A stretch of DNA of 64,000 nucleotides, from positions 2,852,001 through 2,916,000 of the forward strand of contig JACKLI010000001.1 of NCBI GenBank assembly GCA_024235995.1, read 5' to 3'. Source of the stretch: Burkholderiaceae bacterium. GTDB lineage: Bacteria > Pseudomonadota > Gammaproteobacteria > Burkholderiales > Burkholderiaceae_C. The translations under genes were made by a program, and so were the position numbers. Positions 18,128 to 26,824 of the stretch are shown here, one piece after another (position 1 is the stretch's first letter; every line of letters starts with the position of its first letter). Under the pieces are notes generated by a model. The model saw only the letters and a program-made list of their open reading frames with translations. It was not told where the DNA came from and ran no database searches.

Positions 18128-19219
18128 ATGTTATTCGATTCCTCCTTCCGCAAGGAGCTGGGCCGCAGCTTCGGCGCCACCCTGGTGGTGCTGGTCACCG
18201 TGGTGATGACGGTGATGCTGATCCGCACCCTGGGCCAGGCCTCGGTGGGCCGGGTCAACCCGTCCGAGGTGCTGCTCATCATGGGCCTGACGGTGCTGGG
18301 CCACCTGCCCACCATCCTCACGCTGAGCCTGTTCGTCACCATCACCCTGGTGCTCACCCGCATGTACGCCAGCAGCGAGATGGTGATCTGGTTCGCCTGC
18401 GGCCAGGGGCTGAACGCCTTTGTGCGCCCGCTGCTGCGCTTTGCCTGGCCGGTGCTGCTGGCGGTGGCGGCGCTGGCGCTGCTGGCGTGGCCCTGGTCCA
18501 ACCAGCAGATCCAGGACTTGCGCGAGCGCTACCAGGGGCGCGGCGACATCGAACGCGTGGCGCCGGGGCGCTTCATCGAGTCGGCGGGCGGCCAGCGCGT
18601 GTTCTTCATCGACAAGGACACGGCCGAGGCCGATTCGGGCACCAACATCTTCATCGCCGCCAGCGAGCGCGGCAGCGAGGCCGTGATCTCGGCCGAGCGC
18701 GGGCGCCTGGTCGCGCAGGGCGAGGGGCGCGCGCTGCAGCTGGACCAGGGCTTTCGCCTGCAGACCAACGAGCAGACCGGCGCCATGCGCGTGAGCGAGT
18801 TCGCCGAATACAGCAACCGCATCAGCGCGCAGATCATCCCGGCCATGCGCGACGACGCGCCGCGCCTGCAGTCCAGCCTGGCCCTGCTGCGCACCGCCTC
18901 GCCGCCCTCCCTGGCCGAGCTGTCGTGGCGCCTGGGGCTGCTGCTGGCGGCCGTCAACTGCGTGCTGATCGCGCTGGCCGTCACGCGCGTCAACCCGCGC
19001 GTGGGGCGCAGCGCCGGCCTGGTGTTCTCGTTGTTCGCGTTCGCCACCTACTACAACCTGATCGGACTGGGCCAGAGCTGGATCGAGCAGGGCCGCGTGG
19101 GCGCGGCCGCCTTCATGCTGGGCCTGCACGGCGGCATCGCCCTGGCGGCCCTGGCCTGGATGGCCTGGCGCCAGCGCAACTGGCGCGTGGGCGCGGCCGG
19201 CGATGGGGTACGGGCATGA
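18128..19219 (+). CDS. lptF: LPS export ABC transporter permease LptF
   Basis: A 363-residue permease of the LptB2FG complex, which pulls lipopolysaccharide from the inner membrane toward the LptC/A/D bridge. It has three N-terminal membrane segments, a periplasmic jelly-roll domain (about 130-260) and three C-terminal segments. The opening MLFDSSFRKELGRSFGATLVVL is the characteristic family start, and FLIRTLG-like sequence appears as VMLIRTLGQA. The ATG at 18128 lies 19 bases from the divergent pepA start. The stop overlaps lptG by 4 bases (ATGA), showing a coupled lptFG pair. Confidence 0.95.
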   Translation: MLFDSSFRKELGRSFGATLVVLVTVVMTVMLIRTLGQASVGRVNPSEVLLIMGLTVLGHLPTILTLSLFVTITLVLTRMYASSEMVIWFACGQGLNAFVRPLLRFAWPVLLAVAALALLAWPWSNQQIQDLRERYQGRGDIERVAPGRFIESAGGQRVFFIDKDTAEADSGTNIFIAASERGSEAVISAERGRLVAQGEGRALQLDQGFRLQTNEQTGAMRVSEFAEYSNRISAQIIPAMRDDAPRLQSSLALLRTASPPSLAELSWRLGLLLAAVNCVLIALAVTRVNPRVGRSAGLVFSLFAFATYYNLIGLGQSWIEQGRVGAAAFMLGLHGGIALAALAWMAWRQRNWRVGAAGDGVRA

Positions 19220-20322
19220 GGACCATCCGCCGCCTGATCTACAACGACGTGCTGCTGTCGGTGGGCTTCATCGCGCTGGCCTTCCTGCTGCTGTTCTCGT
19301 TCTTCGACCTGGTCGACCAGCTGGGCGACCTGCGCGATCTGGCCACGCGCGGCTATTCGCTGGCCTACGCGCTGCTGTACGTGGCGCTGCAGATGCCGGG
19401 CCACCTGTACGACCTGCTGCCCATCGCGGTGCTGATCGGCACCATCTTCGTCATGGCGCGGCTGGCCGAGAGCTCGCAGTACACCATCCTGCGCACCAGC
19501 GGGCTGGGCCCGCTGCGGGCCCTGGGCACGCTGCTGCTGCTGGGCCTGGGCTTCGTGGTGCTCACCTTCGCCATCGGCGACTACGTGACGCCCGCGGCCA
19601 ACCGCGCGGCCACCGCCATGCAGGCGCGCTTCATGGGCGACATCACCGTGGGCCGCACCGGCGCCTGGATGAAGGACCGCCAGGGCGAGCGCAGCTACTC
19701 GGTCAACGTGGGCGCCGTCAGCCCGGACGGCACCCTGAACCAGGTGCGCATCTTCGAGTTCGACAGCCGCACGGCGCGCCTGCTGGCCACCGTCAAGGCC
19801 GCGCGCGGCGCGTTTGCCGAGCACGGCTGGACGCTGCACGACGTGCAGCGGCGCAGCTTCGAGAACGTGGACGCGGCCGAGCCCAGCGTGACGGTGCGGC
19901 AGCTGGGCACCTGGTTCTGGCCCACCGCCATCTCGATCGACATGGTGGGCGCCGCCCTGCTCAGCCCCGACCGCATGCAGACGGTGGACCTGTACCGCTA
20001 CATCCAGCACCTGCAGGACAACGGCCAGAGCGCCCAGCGCTACGAGATCGAGTTCTGGCGCAAGGTGTTCTACCCCCTCAGCTGCCTGGTGATGATGGTG
20101 CTGGCCCTGCCCTTTGCCTACCTGCACTTCCGCTCGGGCAACATCGCCGGCTTCGTGTTCCTGGGTGTGCTGGTGGGCATCAGCTTCTTCCTGCTGAACA
20201 ACGTGTTCGGCTTCATCGGCAACCTGCGCAACTGGGTGCCCTGGGTGGCGGCGGCCGTGCCGGGCATCCTGTACTCCATCCTGGCGCTGGCCACCTTCGG
20301 CTGGCTGGTGTTGCGGCAATAG
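19216..20322 (+). CDS. lptG: LPS export ABC transporter permease LptG
   Basis: A 368-residue partner of LptF in the LPS extraction complex, with the same six-segment plus periplasmic jelly-roll layout. Family sequence is clear at FFDLVDQLGDL, LPIAVLIGTIFVMARLAESSQ and GFVFLGVLVGISFFLLNNVFG. It overlaps lptF by 4 bases (ATGA), so translation is coupled and the two subunits are made in equal amounts. The genes for LptB, A, C and D are not in this window. A weak terminator-like hairpin follows. Confidence 0.95.
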   Translation: MRTIRRLIYNDVLLSVGFIALAFLLLFSFFDLVDQLGDLRDLATRGYSLAYALLYVALQMPGHLYDLLPIAVLIGTIFVMARLAESSQYTILRTSGLGPLRALGTLLLLGLGFVVLTFAIGDYVTPAANRAATAMQARFMGDITVGRTGAWMKDRQGERSYSVNVGAVSPDGTLNQVRIFEFDSRTARLLATVKAARGAFAEHGWTLHDVQRRSFENVDAAEPSVTVRQLGTWFWPTAISIDMVGAALLSPDRMQTVDLYRYIQHLQDNGQSAQRYEIEFWRKVFYPLSCLVMMVLALPFAYLHFRSGNIAGFVFLGVLVGISFFLLNNVFGFIGNLRNWVPWVAAAVPGILYSILALATFGWLVLRQ

Positions 20323-20324
20323 CC

Positions 20325-20356
20325 AGCGTCGAGCGCCCGGACGCTTCGGGGTTTTT
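20325..20356 (+). terminator. probable lptFG terminator
   Basis: Two overlapping short hairpins (AGCGTC/GACGCT and CCCG/CGGG) just after the lptG stop run into GTTTTTC. The stems are short, so termination may be partial. Confidence 0.4.
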
Positions 20357-20385
20357 CAACGCAATCGCCCGAAACCGGCACGCTT

Positions 20386-22317
20386 TCATATGTCCATCGC
20401 AGGCCGATGTCCCTGGGAGGGGACGAATTTCCAGCGCCCGATCCACAGGCAGAAGATGAAAGCGGCGACGGCGAACATGGCCAACATGCCCAGTGCGGCC
20501 ACCCAGTCGCCTCCCAGCGCGCCAAACGCACTGGCGCGCACAGCCTTGATGGACCAGGTGAATGGCAGCCACGGACTGATCGCCCGGTAGAACCCGTTCG
20601 TCAACTCCACGGGTATCACGCCACCGGCGGCCGAGAGCTGCAGCACCAGCAGGATCAGCGCGATCGCTTTCCCGGCATCCCCAAACGCGCGGACCAGCGC
20701 CAGGATCACGAGCATGAACGTGAGCGCGCTCAGTCCCATCGTTAGCGCGAGCCCGAGCGAATTGACGGGCTCGAGGCCCAGCATGAGCCACGCCATCAGC
20801 AGCACGCACGCGGCCTGAGCGAGGTTGATGCTCCAGAGCACGCCGAGTTTTCCGAGCAGGAGTGCCGAACGGCTGTTGCCGGCGGCTTCTTCGGGCAGCT
20901 GGCGCAAGTGGAAAATGAACGCGGTCATCACCGCGCCGAGCCAGAGCGCCACGGGGATGAAGTTGGGCGCCAGCCCCATGCCATTGTTCTTCACGGGCGC
21001 GTCGATGTCGAGCTGGAGCCTGACCGAGTGGGCAAGGCCGCCCGGCGTGCCCGGCAGGCGCGGGGGTTCGGCCGGCAGGGCGCTGTCCAGGGCCTGCAAG
21101 CCGGCGACGAGCTGGCTCGATCCGGTCTTGATCTGCGCCATGGCATGGCGCAACTCTCCCGTGGCCCCGGCCAGTGCATTGGCGCCGGTGGCGAGTTGGT
21201 CGAGCTGGTCGTCTGCCGGGAAATTCGCGGCGAGCGTGGAGACGCCACCGGCGTAGGCCGCGAAGCCATCCGCCGTCCGCGCAACCGCTTCGGACAAGTC
21301 ACGCGAGCCCGCCGAGAGCTTTGCCTGCGCCTCGCCGGCCTGCGCGATGCCCGCGCGCAGATGTCCCGCGCCGTCCGCCAACTGGCCCGCCGCCGCCGAC
21401 AGCTTGCCACCCATCAGCGGCAGCTTGCTGGACTCCTGCTGCAACTGTCCGGCGCCTTCCGCCAGCTTGCGCGCACCGTCCTCCAGCGATGGAAGGCCCT
21501 GTTTCAGTTGCGCGTTGCCGTTGGCGAGCTGCGCCGCGCCTGCTTTCAACTGGCCCAGATCCCCGGTGGCCGGCTTCTTCGCATCGAGTGTGCGAGCCCC
21601 CGCGCCCAGCTTCTTGATGCCGTCTGTCAGTTGCGCGACGCCGCCGGAGAGTTCACCCGAACCGCCGGCGAGCCGGGCCGAGCCGGCTTGCGCCTTGCCC
21701 AGCCCGGCGTCAAGCGCCGCTGCGCCTTCGCGCAGTTGCGCCACGCCGCCCCGCAGGCGCTCAAGGCTGTCCGCCGACGACGACGTGGCGCCGAGCACCA
21801 TGGCCCAGCGCTTTTCGTTGAGGGTCTCGTTCAACTGATGTCCGAGCTGGTCGGCGAATCGCTGGGCAAAGCCCGCGCCGGCATAGTTGTTCCCCTCGGA
21901 TGCGTAAACGGTGATCTTGCCCGCGCCGGCGGATGCGGCCCCCAGCGCAGCGGCGCTGAAATCGGGCGGGATGATCAGGGTGAACAGGCTCTTGCCCTCG
22001 CGTACGTCGCGCCGCGCTGCCTCCGCGTCGCTGGTTTCGTAGAACGCGAATGGCCGCTTTTCCCCGAGCGATCTGGCGAGCTCGGCGCCGAGGTTCGTCG
22101 GCGTTCCGCCCGCCTGCGTACCTTGGTCGAGATTGACGATGGCCGCCGGCAGGTTGGCCGTGTGCGTCGCCGGGTCCCAGACCGACTCGAGGTAAATGAA
22201 CGCATACAGCGCCGGGATCAGCACGATGCCGAGGACCGAGAGGCGCAGCTTCGGATAGTTTCGAAAGAGGCGCGCCTCCAGCATCGAGACGGCAAGGGCG
22301 GAACGCAGCCATTTCAT
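20386..22317 (-). CDS. YhgE/Pip-like membrane protein (ABC-2-like transporter)
   Basis: A 643-residue membrane protein with one N-terminal membrane segment (about 25-45), a long extracytoplasmic region and five or six C-terminal segments (about 470-635). The extracytoplasmic part (about 195-420) carries many L..GA..L..G heptads (for example QLREGAAALDAGL, GAAQLANGNAQLKQGL), the alpha-helical repeat typical of YhgE/phage-infection-protein and RND/MMPL-like proteins. AGGAGATAACG precedes the ATG at 22317. It is the last gene of the TetR-controlled catabolic operon, 5 bases after the dioxygenase gene. A role in moving a hydrophobic substrate or intermediate across the membrane is inferred, not shown. 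Confidence 0.85.
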   Translation of the reverse strand: MKWLRSALAVSMLEARLFRNYPKLRLSVLGIVLIPALYAFIYLESVWDPATHTANLPAAIVNLDQGTQAGGTPTNLGAELARSLGEKRPFAFYETSDAEAARRDVREGKSLFTLIIPPDFSAAALGAASAGAGKITVYASEGNNYAGAGFAQRFADQLGHQLNETLNEKRWAMVLGATSSSADSLERLRGGVAQLREGAAALDAGLGKAQAGSARLAGGSGELSGGVAQLTDGIKKLGAGARTLDAKKPATGDLGQLKAGAAQLANGNAQLKQGLPSLEDGARKLAEGAGQLQQESSKLPLMGGKLSAAAGQLADGAGHLRAGIAQAGEAQAKLSAGSRDLSEAVARTADGFAAYAGGVSTLAANFPADDQLDQLATGANALAGATGELRHAMAQIKTGSSQLVAGLQALDSALPAEPPRLPGTPGGLAHSVRLQLDIDAPVKNNGMGLAPNFIPVALWLGAVMTAFIFHLRQLPEEAAGNSRSALLLGKLGVLWSINLAQAACVLLMAWLMLGLEPVNSLGLALTMGLSALTFMLVILALVRAFGDAGKAIALILLVLQLSAAGGVIPVELTNGFYRAISPWLPFTWSIKAVRASAFGALGGDWVAALGMLAMFAVAAFIFCLWIGRWKFVPSQGHRPAMDI

Positions 22318-22322
22318 GATCG

Positions 22323-23333
22323 TTATCTCCTGGGGCCTGGCGCCGTCTGGCCCGGGCTCTCGGCGCGCCGGGTGAGCGAAAGCAAGCCACGGCCGAACTG
22401 CCGGGCTTTCAGGCCCAGAGTCAGGTTTTCCGGGAAGTGGCCCCACAGGCTGATGCCCCGGTAGGCGCCAGGCTGCCAGGTTTTTTCGTCTTCCGCGCTC
22501 AGGGTGAGCGGGTTCCAGCCCAGCTCCATCTCGAAATCCGATGGCGACTGCACGTAAAAGGACAGTTCCTTGTCGTTGGGATGCTGGCCGATGGCGCTGG
22601 CGATCGGGTAGCCCAGCGCCCGGCACTGGCGGTATCCCTGCACCACGTCGTCGAACGAGGCAGCCTGCAGGTTGAGATGGTGGATGCTGGTGCGCATCGG
22701 ATCGAAGCGCAGGCCGCGCGTCGAGGCGATCGCGATCGAATGGTGGCGTTCGTTCAGCCGCAGGAAAGCGAAATCCATGGTTACGCCGCTCAGCCGGTCT
22801 TCGATGCGGTCGGACAGGCGCGCATCGAAGGCTTCGACCCAGAAGCGCTCCATGGCCTCGGGCTCGCGGCTGGTGATGGCCATGTGGCCGAGCCCGGACG
22901 CGCCGGTGACGAAGCCACTGGCGCGCATGCGCAGCGGCGCATCGGTTCGCTGCGCGCTCGCATCGGTGAACAGTTCGATGAACGTGCCCTTGGGTCCCCG
23001 GCAGCGCCAGCCTTCGTCGATGCCCCGCAGCGCGGCCTCGGGGCCGGGCAGCCGCTCCGGGCCTAGGCCCAGGGCGCGCAGGCGGGCGAGCGCCAGACCG
23101 AGCGCATCACCATCGTCCACCTGCCAGCCCGTCGCCACCACATCCTCGGCCGGGCCGGGGCGCACGACGATGCGGCGCTGGCGGTCATCGACGCGCACAG
23201 CCAAGACGCCATCGCGCGCGGCTTCCACGTGAAGCCCCAGGCCTTCCTTGGCGAAGCGCTGCCAGGCGTCTTGCCGGCATGACTCGATGAGCACGTAGCC
23301 GAGCCGCATGCGGCCGAAAAGACTGTCGGTCAT
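22323..23333 (-). CDS. extradiol ring-cleavage dioxygenase (VOC, BphC type)
   Basis: A 336-residue type I extradiol dioxygenase with two vicinal-oxygen-chelate modules. It would cleave a catechol next to the ring hydroxyls to give a yellow meta-cleavage product. The Fe(II) ligands are H150 (GLGHMAI), H218 (IHHLNL) and E270 (FEMELGW); the acid-base residues expected from BphC are also present (H197 or H198 in ERHHS, H251 in GQHP, Y260 in LSFY). The ATG overlaps the hydroxylase stop by 4 bases. It sits between a hydroxylase and a transporter-like gene in one operon. The ring substrate cannot be read from sequence. Confidence 0.9.
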   Translation of the reverse strand: MTDSLFGRMRLGYVLIESCRQDAWQRFAKEGLGLHVEAARDGVLAVRVDDRQRRIVVRPGPAEDVVATGWQVDDGDALGLALARLRALGLGPERLPGPEAALRGIDEGWRCRGPKGTFIELFTDASAQRTDAPLRMRASGFVTGASGLGHMAITSREPEAMERFWVEAFDARLSDRIEDRLSGVTMDFAFLRLNERHHSIAIASTRGLRFDPMRTSIHHLNLQAASFDDVVQGYRQCRALGYPIASAIGQHPNDKELSFYVQSPSDFEMELGWNPLTLSAEDEKTWQPGAYRGISLWGHFPENLTLGLKARQFGRGLLSLTRRAESPGQTAPGPRR

Positions 23334-24994
23334 GCCGCGCCCTTCTCACGCCCGCAGAGCTTGGCAACCAGGTCCGAGGGACGGGCCGGGACGGTGTTGC
23401 CGCGCCAGGCGACGTGCTGGTCGCGTCGGACGATGAGCAGAGCATGCCGGAAAGCCGGGTCGTCACGGCGCGCCGGCGCGTCCAGCAGCGCCATCGGCAT
23501 GCGTGCGCGACGCGCCGCCGCCAGCAAGGGTTCGACCGGCACGGCCGGATCGAAGCGCAGCAGCGTGTAGGCCGGCCCCAGGTGGTCGTACACCGAGTCG
23601 TTCGGCGCCAGCCAGAAATGCGGCATCCGGCAGCCCGGAACGGTCGATGGCGTCACGCTGCCCATGGTGTACGGCGGCGCCTTCTCGCCGTCGTCGGCGA
23701 TGATGGGCGAGCCTTCGTAGTAGTAGCCGAAGTTCAGCCCTTCGGGCGCGAACTGGGGTACGTTGAGCTTGTGCAGCTTGGCGCCGAGCACCTTGCGCAT
23801 CGCAATGGCTGCCGGGTTGAAGCGCGACGCCAGGCTCGGCGGCACGGTGTTCTCTCCCATCGCGTCGATCGTGTCCAGCATGCTCTGCATGGCCAGCCGC
23901 GAGACCTGCTCGGTGATGGGATGCCGTTCGGTCTCGTAGGCATCGAGCATGGCCGGATCGGCCCAGCCTTCGAGCACGTTCGCCACCAGCCAGGCGATGT
24001 TCATGCCGTCCGCGATGCCGGCGTTCATGCCGTAGCCTGCAAAGGGCACCCACAGGTGCGCTGCATCGCCGGCCAGGAAGACGCGGCCGTCCCGCAGGCG
24101 TGAGGCCACCATCCGGCGGCCGATCCAGTCCTCGTGGCTCAGGACTTCGTAGCGGAAATCCTCCGGCACGCCCAGCAGGTCGCGGATCGAGCCGTGCAGG
24201 TCGAGCGCGTCGAAGTCGCTTGTGTCCGAGGGCACCTGGCGGTGCAGCAGCCAGGTGTCGGCACCGTCGATGGCGACGGCGACGCCGCGCACCTTGTGGT
24301 TGGCGATCCAGGTCATCCAGGCCGGCCTGCGGCCATCGAACAAGGCCTTGAGGCCTGGGGCACGCACGAGGGTCGAGCGCATGCGGGCCAGTTCCGCATC
24401 GCCCTGAAGCCGCACGCCCATTGCGTGCCGGATCGCGCTGCGTCCGCCATCGGCACCGATCAGATACCGGGCGGTCAGCGACCGGGTCGCGCCCGTGCCG
24501 TCCTTCACCTGCACGCGGACCTGTTCGGCGTCCTGCTCGTAGCCCAGCACCTGCGTGTCATGCAGGACGGTAATGCCCGGCGTGGCATGCATGCGGCGGG
24601 CAAGGATCGGGTTGAGGTAGAGCTGGCTTACGCGCACGAACGGCTCGGGGGTTCTCCAGCCCGTGTCCGGAAAGCCCTTCGGGAAGGGATCGGGCCTGCG
24701 CTCGGCGCGCGACGGCAGGCCGATGCGCGTGAACTCCGGGCCGGCCACGCTGGAGGCGTAGACCACGTCGGTCGGAAAATCGTCGGGCAGCCCGGCATTC
24801 CGCACCTGCTCCGCGATGCCGAAGCCGCGCAGCGTTTCCATCGTGCGCGAGGCCACCGTGTTGCACTTGGCGTCGGCCGACCGGCCGGCGGAGTTCGCCT
24901 CCACGACTACGACGTCGATACCGCGGCTCGCCGCCGCGATGGCGGCGCACATGCCGACCGGGCCCGCTCCGGCCACCAGCAGCGATGCATTCAT
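23330..24994 (-). CDS. FAD-dependent aromatic hydroxylase (MhpA/PheA-like)
   Basis: A 554-residue class A flavoprotein monooxygenase that would ortho-hydroxylate a phenolic ring to a catechol using NAD(P)H and O2. The three family motifs are present: GAGPVG (9-14), IGADGGRSAIR (the DG motif) and VFLAGDAAHLWVPFAGYGMNAGIADGMNIAW (the GD motif; quoted region about 314-344 in part). The C-terminal about 150 residues form the thioredoxin-like extension of the MhpA/phenol hydroxylase group. It overlaps both neighbours by 4 bases (ATGA), so hydrolase, hydroxylase and dioxygenase are translationally coupled. Expected substrate class: a hydroxyphenyl compound; the exact one is unknown. Confidence 0.9.
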   Translation of the reverse strand: MNASLLVAGAGPVGMCAAIAAASRGIDVVVVEANSAGRSADAKCNTVASRTMETLRGFGIAEQVRNAGLPDDFPTDVVYASSVAGPEFTRIGLPSRAERRPDPFPKGFPDTGWRTPEPFVRVSQLYLNPILARRMHATPGITVLHDTQVLGYEQDAEQVRVQVKDGTGATRSLTARYLIGADGGRSAIRHAMGVRLQGDAELARMRSTLVRAPGLKALFDGRRPAWMTWIANHKVRGVAVAIDGADTWLLHRQVPSDTSDFDALDLHGSIRDLLGVPEDFRYEVLSHEDWIGRRMVASRLRDGRVFLAGDAAHLWVPFAGYGMNAGIADGMNIAWLVANVLEGWADPAMLDAYETERHPITEQVSRLAMQSMLDTIDAMGENTVPPSLASRFNPAAIAMRKVLGAKLHKLNVPQFAPEGLNFGYYYEGSPIIADDGEKAPPYTMGSVTPSTVPGCRMPHFWLAPNDSVYDHLGPAYTLLRFDPAVPVEPLLAAARRARMPMALLDAPARRDDPAFRHALLIVRRDQHVAWRGNTVPARPSDLVAKLCGREKGAA

Positions 24995-25872
24995 GCTTGC
25001 TCTCCCACATCGAGGTGTTTGCGGGCGAAGGCGATGACGGCCGCGTTGAATTCAGCCGCCCGCTCCCATTGCACCCAATGGCCGGTGCGGCTGAAGAGAT
25101 AGACGTCGCAATTCGGCATGCGGCGCTGCAGCGACCGCGCGCCGCTGGGCCGGTTGACCAGATCCTCGGTGCCCCACAGCACCAGGGTGGGCGTCTGCAG
25201 CGAAGAAAGCCGGGGATCGCGCGTGAAATCGATCAGCCTGAATTTGGGCAGGCCCTTGGGTCGCACCAGCGGCGGTTGGGCCACGACGGCCGGATCGATG
25301 CTGGCCTGGAAGCGCGCTTCGATGAGGCTGTCCGGAATCTGGCTGCCATCATGGGTCAGGTAGTTGCGGATGAAGACGCGCAGCTTCTCCTGGGTGGGGC
25401 CTTCGCCCGCGTAGTAATCGAGCAGGTGCCTGAGGCCCTGGGTCGGCAGGCTGCGCGTGGTGTCCACGCCGCCGGGGCCCATCAACACCAGACCGGCGAT
25501 GCGCTCGGGGCGATCCAGCGCCATGCGCAGCGCGCACGCGCCGCCCAGGGAATTGCCCACCACGCAGACACGCCCGATCTCCAGGTGGTCCAGCAAGGCC
25601 AGCATCGCCGTGGCGCAGTCGCCGAAAGGATCGGCCCGGTCCAGCCCTTTCGTCGAGCCGCCGTAGCCCGGCATGTCCGGCACGATGACGCGGAAGTGGC
25701 GCGCCAGCTCGGCGATGTTGCGCTCGTAATTGGGTGCACCCGAGGCGCCCGGGCCGCCGCCGTGCAGCAGCACCAAGGGCTTGCCCGCGCCGGCTTCGGC
25801 GAAGTGGATGTCCTTGCCCGCGACGCGAACGGTCTGGGTCTTGAGGTCGGTTGAGGGAGGGCTGGCGTTCAT
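24991..25872 (-). CDS. meta-cleavage-product C-C hydrolase (alpha/beta fold)
   Basis: A 293-residue alpha/beta hydrolase like BphD/MhpC. It has the oxyanion motif HGGGPGASG (37-45) that marks meta-cleavage-product hydrolases, the nucleophile Ser108 in GNSLGG and the catalytic His in RTGHWVQWE. It would split the dioxygenase product into a 2-hydroxydienoate and a carboxylic acid. The ATG at 25872 is used; an upstream ATG at 25902 lies inside the operator palindrome and has no better ribosome site. It is the first gene of the operon and is divergent from the TetR gene. The later enzymes (hydratase, aldolase, dehydrogenase) are not in this window. Confidence 0.9.
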   Translation of the reverse strand: MNASPPSTDLKTQTVRVAGKDIHFAEAGAGKPLVLLHGGGPGASGAPNYERNIAELARHFRVIVPDMPGYGGSTKGLDRADPFGDCATAMLALLDHLEIGRVCVVGNSLGGACALRMALDRPERIAGLVLMGPGGVDTTRSLPTQGLRHLLDYYAGEGPTQEKLRVFIRNYLTHDGSQIPDSLIEARFQASIDPAVVAQPPLVRPKGLPKFRLIDFTRDPRLSSLQTPTLVLWGTEDLVNRPSGARSLQRRMPNCDVYLFSRTGHWVQWERAAEFNAAVIAFARKHLDVGEQA

Positions 25873-25890
25873 GGGAGGTTGGTGATGTCT

Positions 25891-25932
25891 GAATATCGTC
25901 ATAATGAGATAAATCTCATTATGACGATATTC
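25891..25932. promoter_or_regulatory. 42-bp perfect palindrome, TetR operator/divergent promoter
   Basis: Two 20-bp arms (left arm GAATATCGTCATAATGAGAT) are perfect inverted copies separated by AA. Each arm holds a CATTAT/CATAAT -10-like hexamer, so the site covers both divergent promoters. It lies 18 bases from the hydrolase start and 54 from the TetR start, and is AT-rich in a GC-rich setting. Autoregulation and co-repression by the TetR protein are the natural reading. Confidence 0.85.
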
Positions 25933-25986
25933 TCGTTTTCACCTAGACTCCTGCTTTTCTTTCTCTTGAGCCTTTCATCCCTGCGT

Positions 25987-26673
25987 ATGTCCAAGATGCC
26001 GAACGCCGACCATCGAACCCGGGTTGCCGCAGAGCGGCGGGAACGGATGCGGGCGCGGCTCGTCGAATGCGCCCTGGCCGTGTTTGCCGAAAAAGGCGTT
26101 GGCGCAAGCGTCATCCAAGACGTCATCGCCACCGCGGAAGTTTCACAAGGAACCTTCTACAACTACTTCAGGACCAATGAGGAACTGCTGGCCGCCGTCG
26201 CACAGGAATTGAGCAACGAACTGCTGGAAGGCATCGAGGGCGCGGTGAGCCGCTACGAGGACCCCGCCGCCCGCATCGCCCATGGCGTGCGGCTCTACCT
26301 CTACCGCGCAAGGGAATTTCCCTTGTTCGCGCGTTTCGTCATGAGCGCCGCTTTCCACTTGGCGAGCCCGAACAGTCTCATCTACGAGTACCTGCCTCCG
26401 CACCTTGAAGCTGGCTTCGCCTCCGGCCGTTTCGCGAGGATTCCGGTCGAGGTGGCCCTCGATCTGGTCAGCGGCTTCGCGTTGGCAGCCATCGTCCGCT
26501 TGACGAGCGGCGATGCCAGCGACGACTATCCAGAACAGGTGGTATCGACACTGCTGCGCGCACTCGGATACGACGAGCAGGAAGCCCGCAACGTTGCGTT
26601 CGCGCCATTGCTGCCTTTGGCCGTACCAGAGCTTTCGCTGATCTCCCGCGCCACGGCGCGACTTGAGGCCTGA
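25987..26673 (+). CDS. TetR/AcrR family transcriptional regulator
   Basis: A 228-residue regulator. The N-terminal TetR helix-turn-helix is clear: ARLVECALAVFAEKGVGAS then VIATAEVSQGTFYNYFRTNE (about 22-66). The remaining C-terminal domain should bind an effector, probably the aromatic substrate or a pathway intermediate. The ATG at 25987 is preferred over 25996; neither has a strong ribosome site. An in-frame extension upstream would encode a hydrophobic stretch and is probably untranslated. It is divergent from the hydrolase-hydroxylase-dioxygenase operon, with the perfect palindrome between them, so it is the likely repressor of the operon and itself. Confidence 0.9.
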   Translation: MSKMPNADHRTRVAAERRERMRARLVECALAVFAEKGVGASVIQDVIATAEVSQGTFYNYFRTNEELLAAVAQELSNELLEGIEGAVSRYEDPAARIAHGVRLYLYRAREFPLFARFVMSAAFHLASPNSLIYEYLPPHLEAGFASGRFARIPVEVALDLVSGFALAAIVRLTSGDASDDYPEQVVSTLLRALGYDEQEARNVAFAPLLPLAVPELSLISRATARLEA

Positions 26674-26824
26674 GCCTGCGCGACAGCAGAAGCGCTGGCT
26701 GCGTCCAGGGGGAGGACGCAGGCAGCGCGTTCCTGATCATCGGCGCACCGATGGTGATCGGGAGATCGTGAACCCGTTTTTAGACCAAAACCACGATAAT
26801 GACGGGCTTCAATATACCCAAACC

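Noticed and set aside
21300..21760. Periodic sequence in the YhgE-like gene as a tandem repeat
   Set aside because: The periodicity is at the protein heptad level and the bases vary, so it is a coiled-coil/helical repeat, not a DNA repeat or CRISPR.
20386..22626. Longer start for the YhgE-like gene
   Set aside because: The upstream residues overlap the dioxygenase gene and lack similarity; the ATG at 22317 has a good ribosome site.
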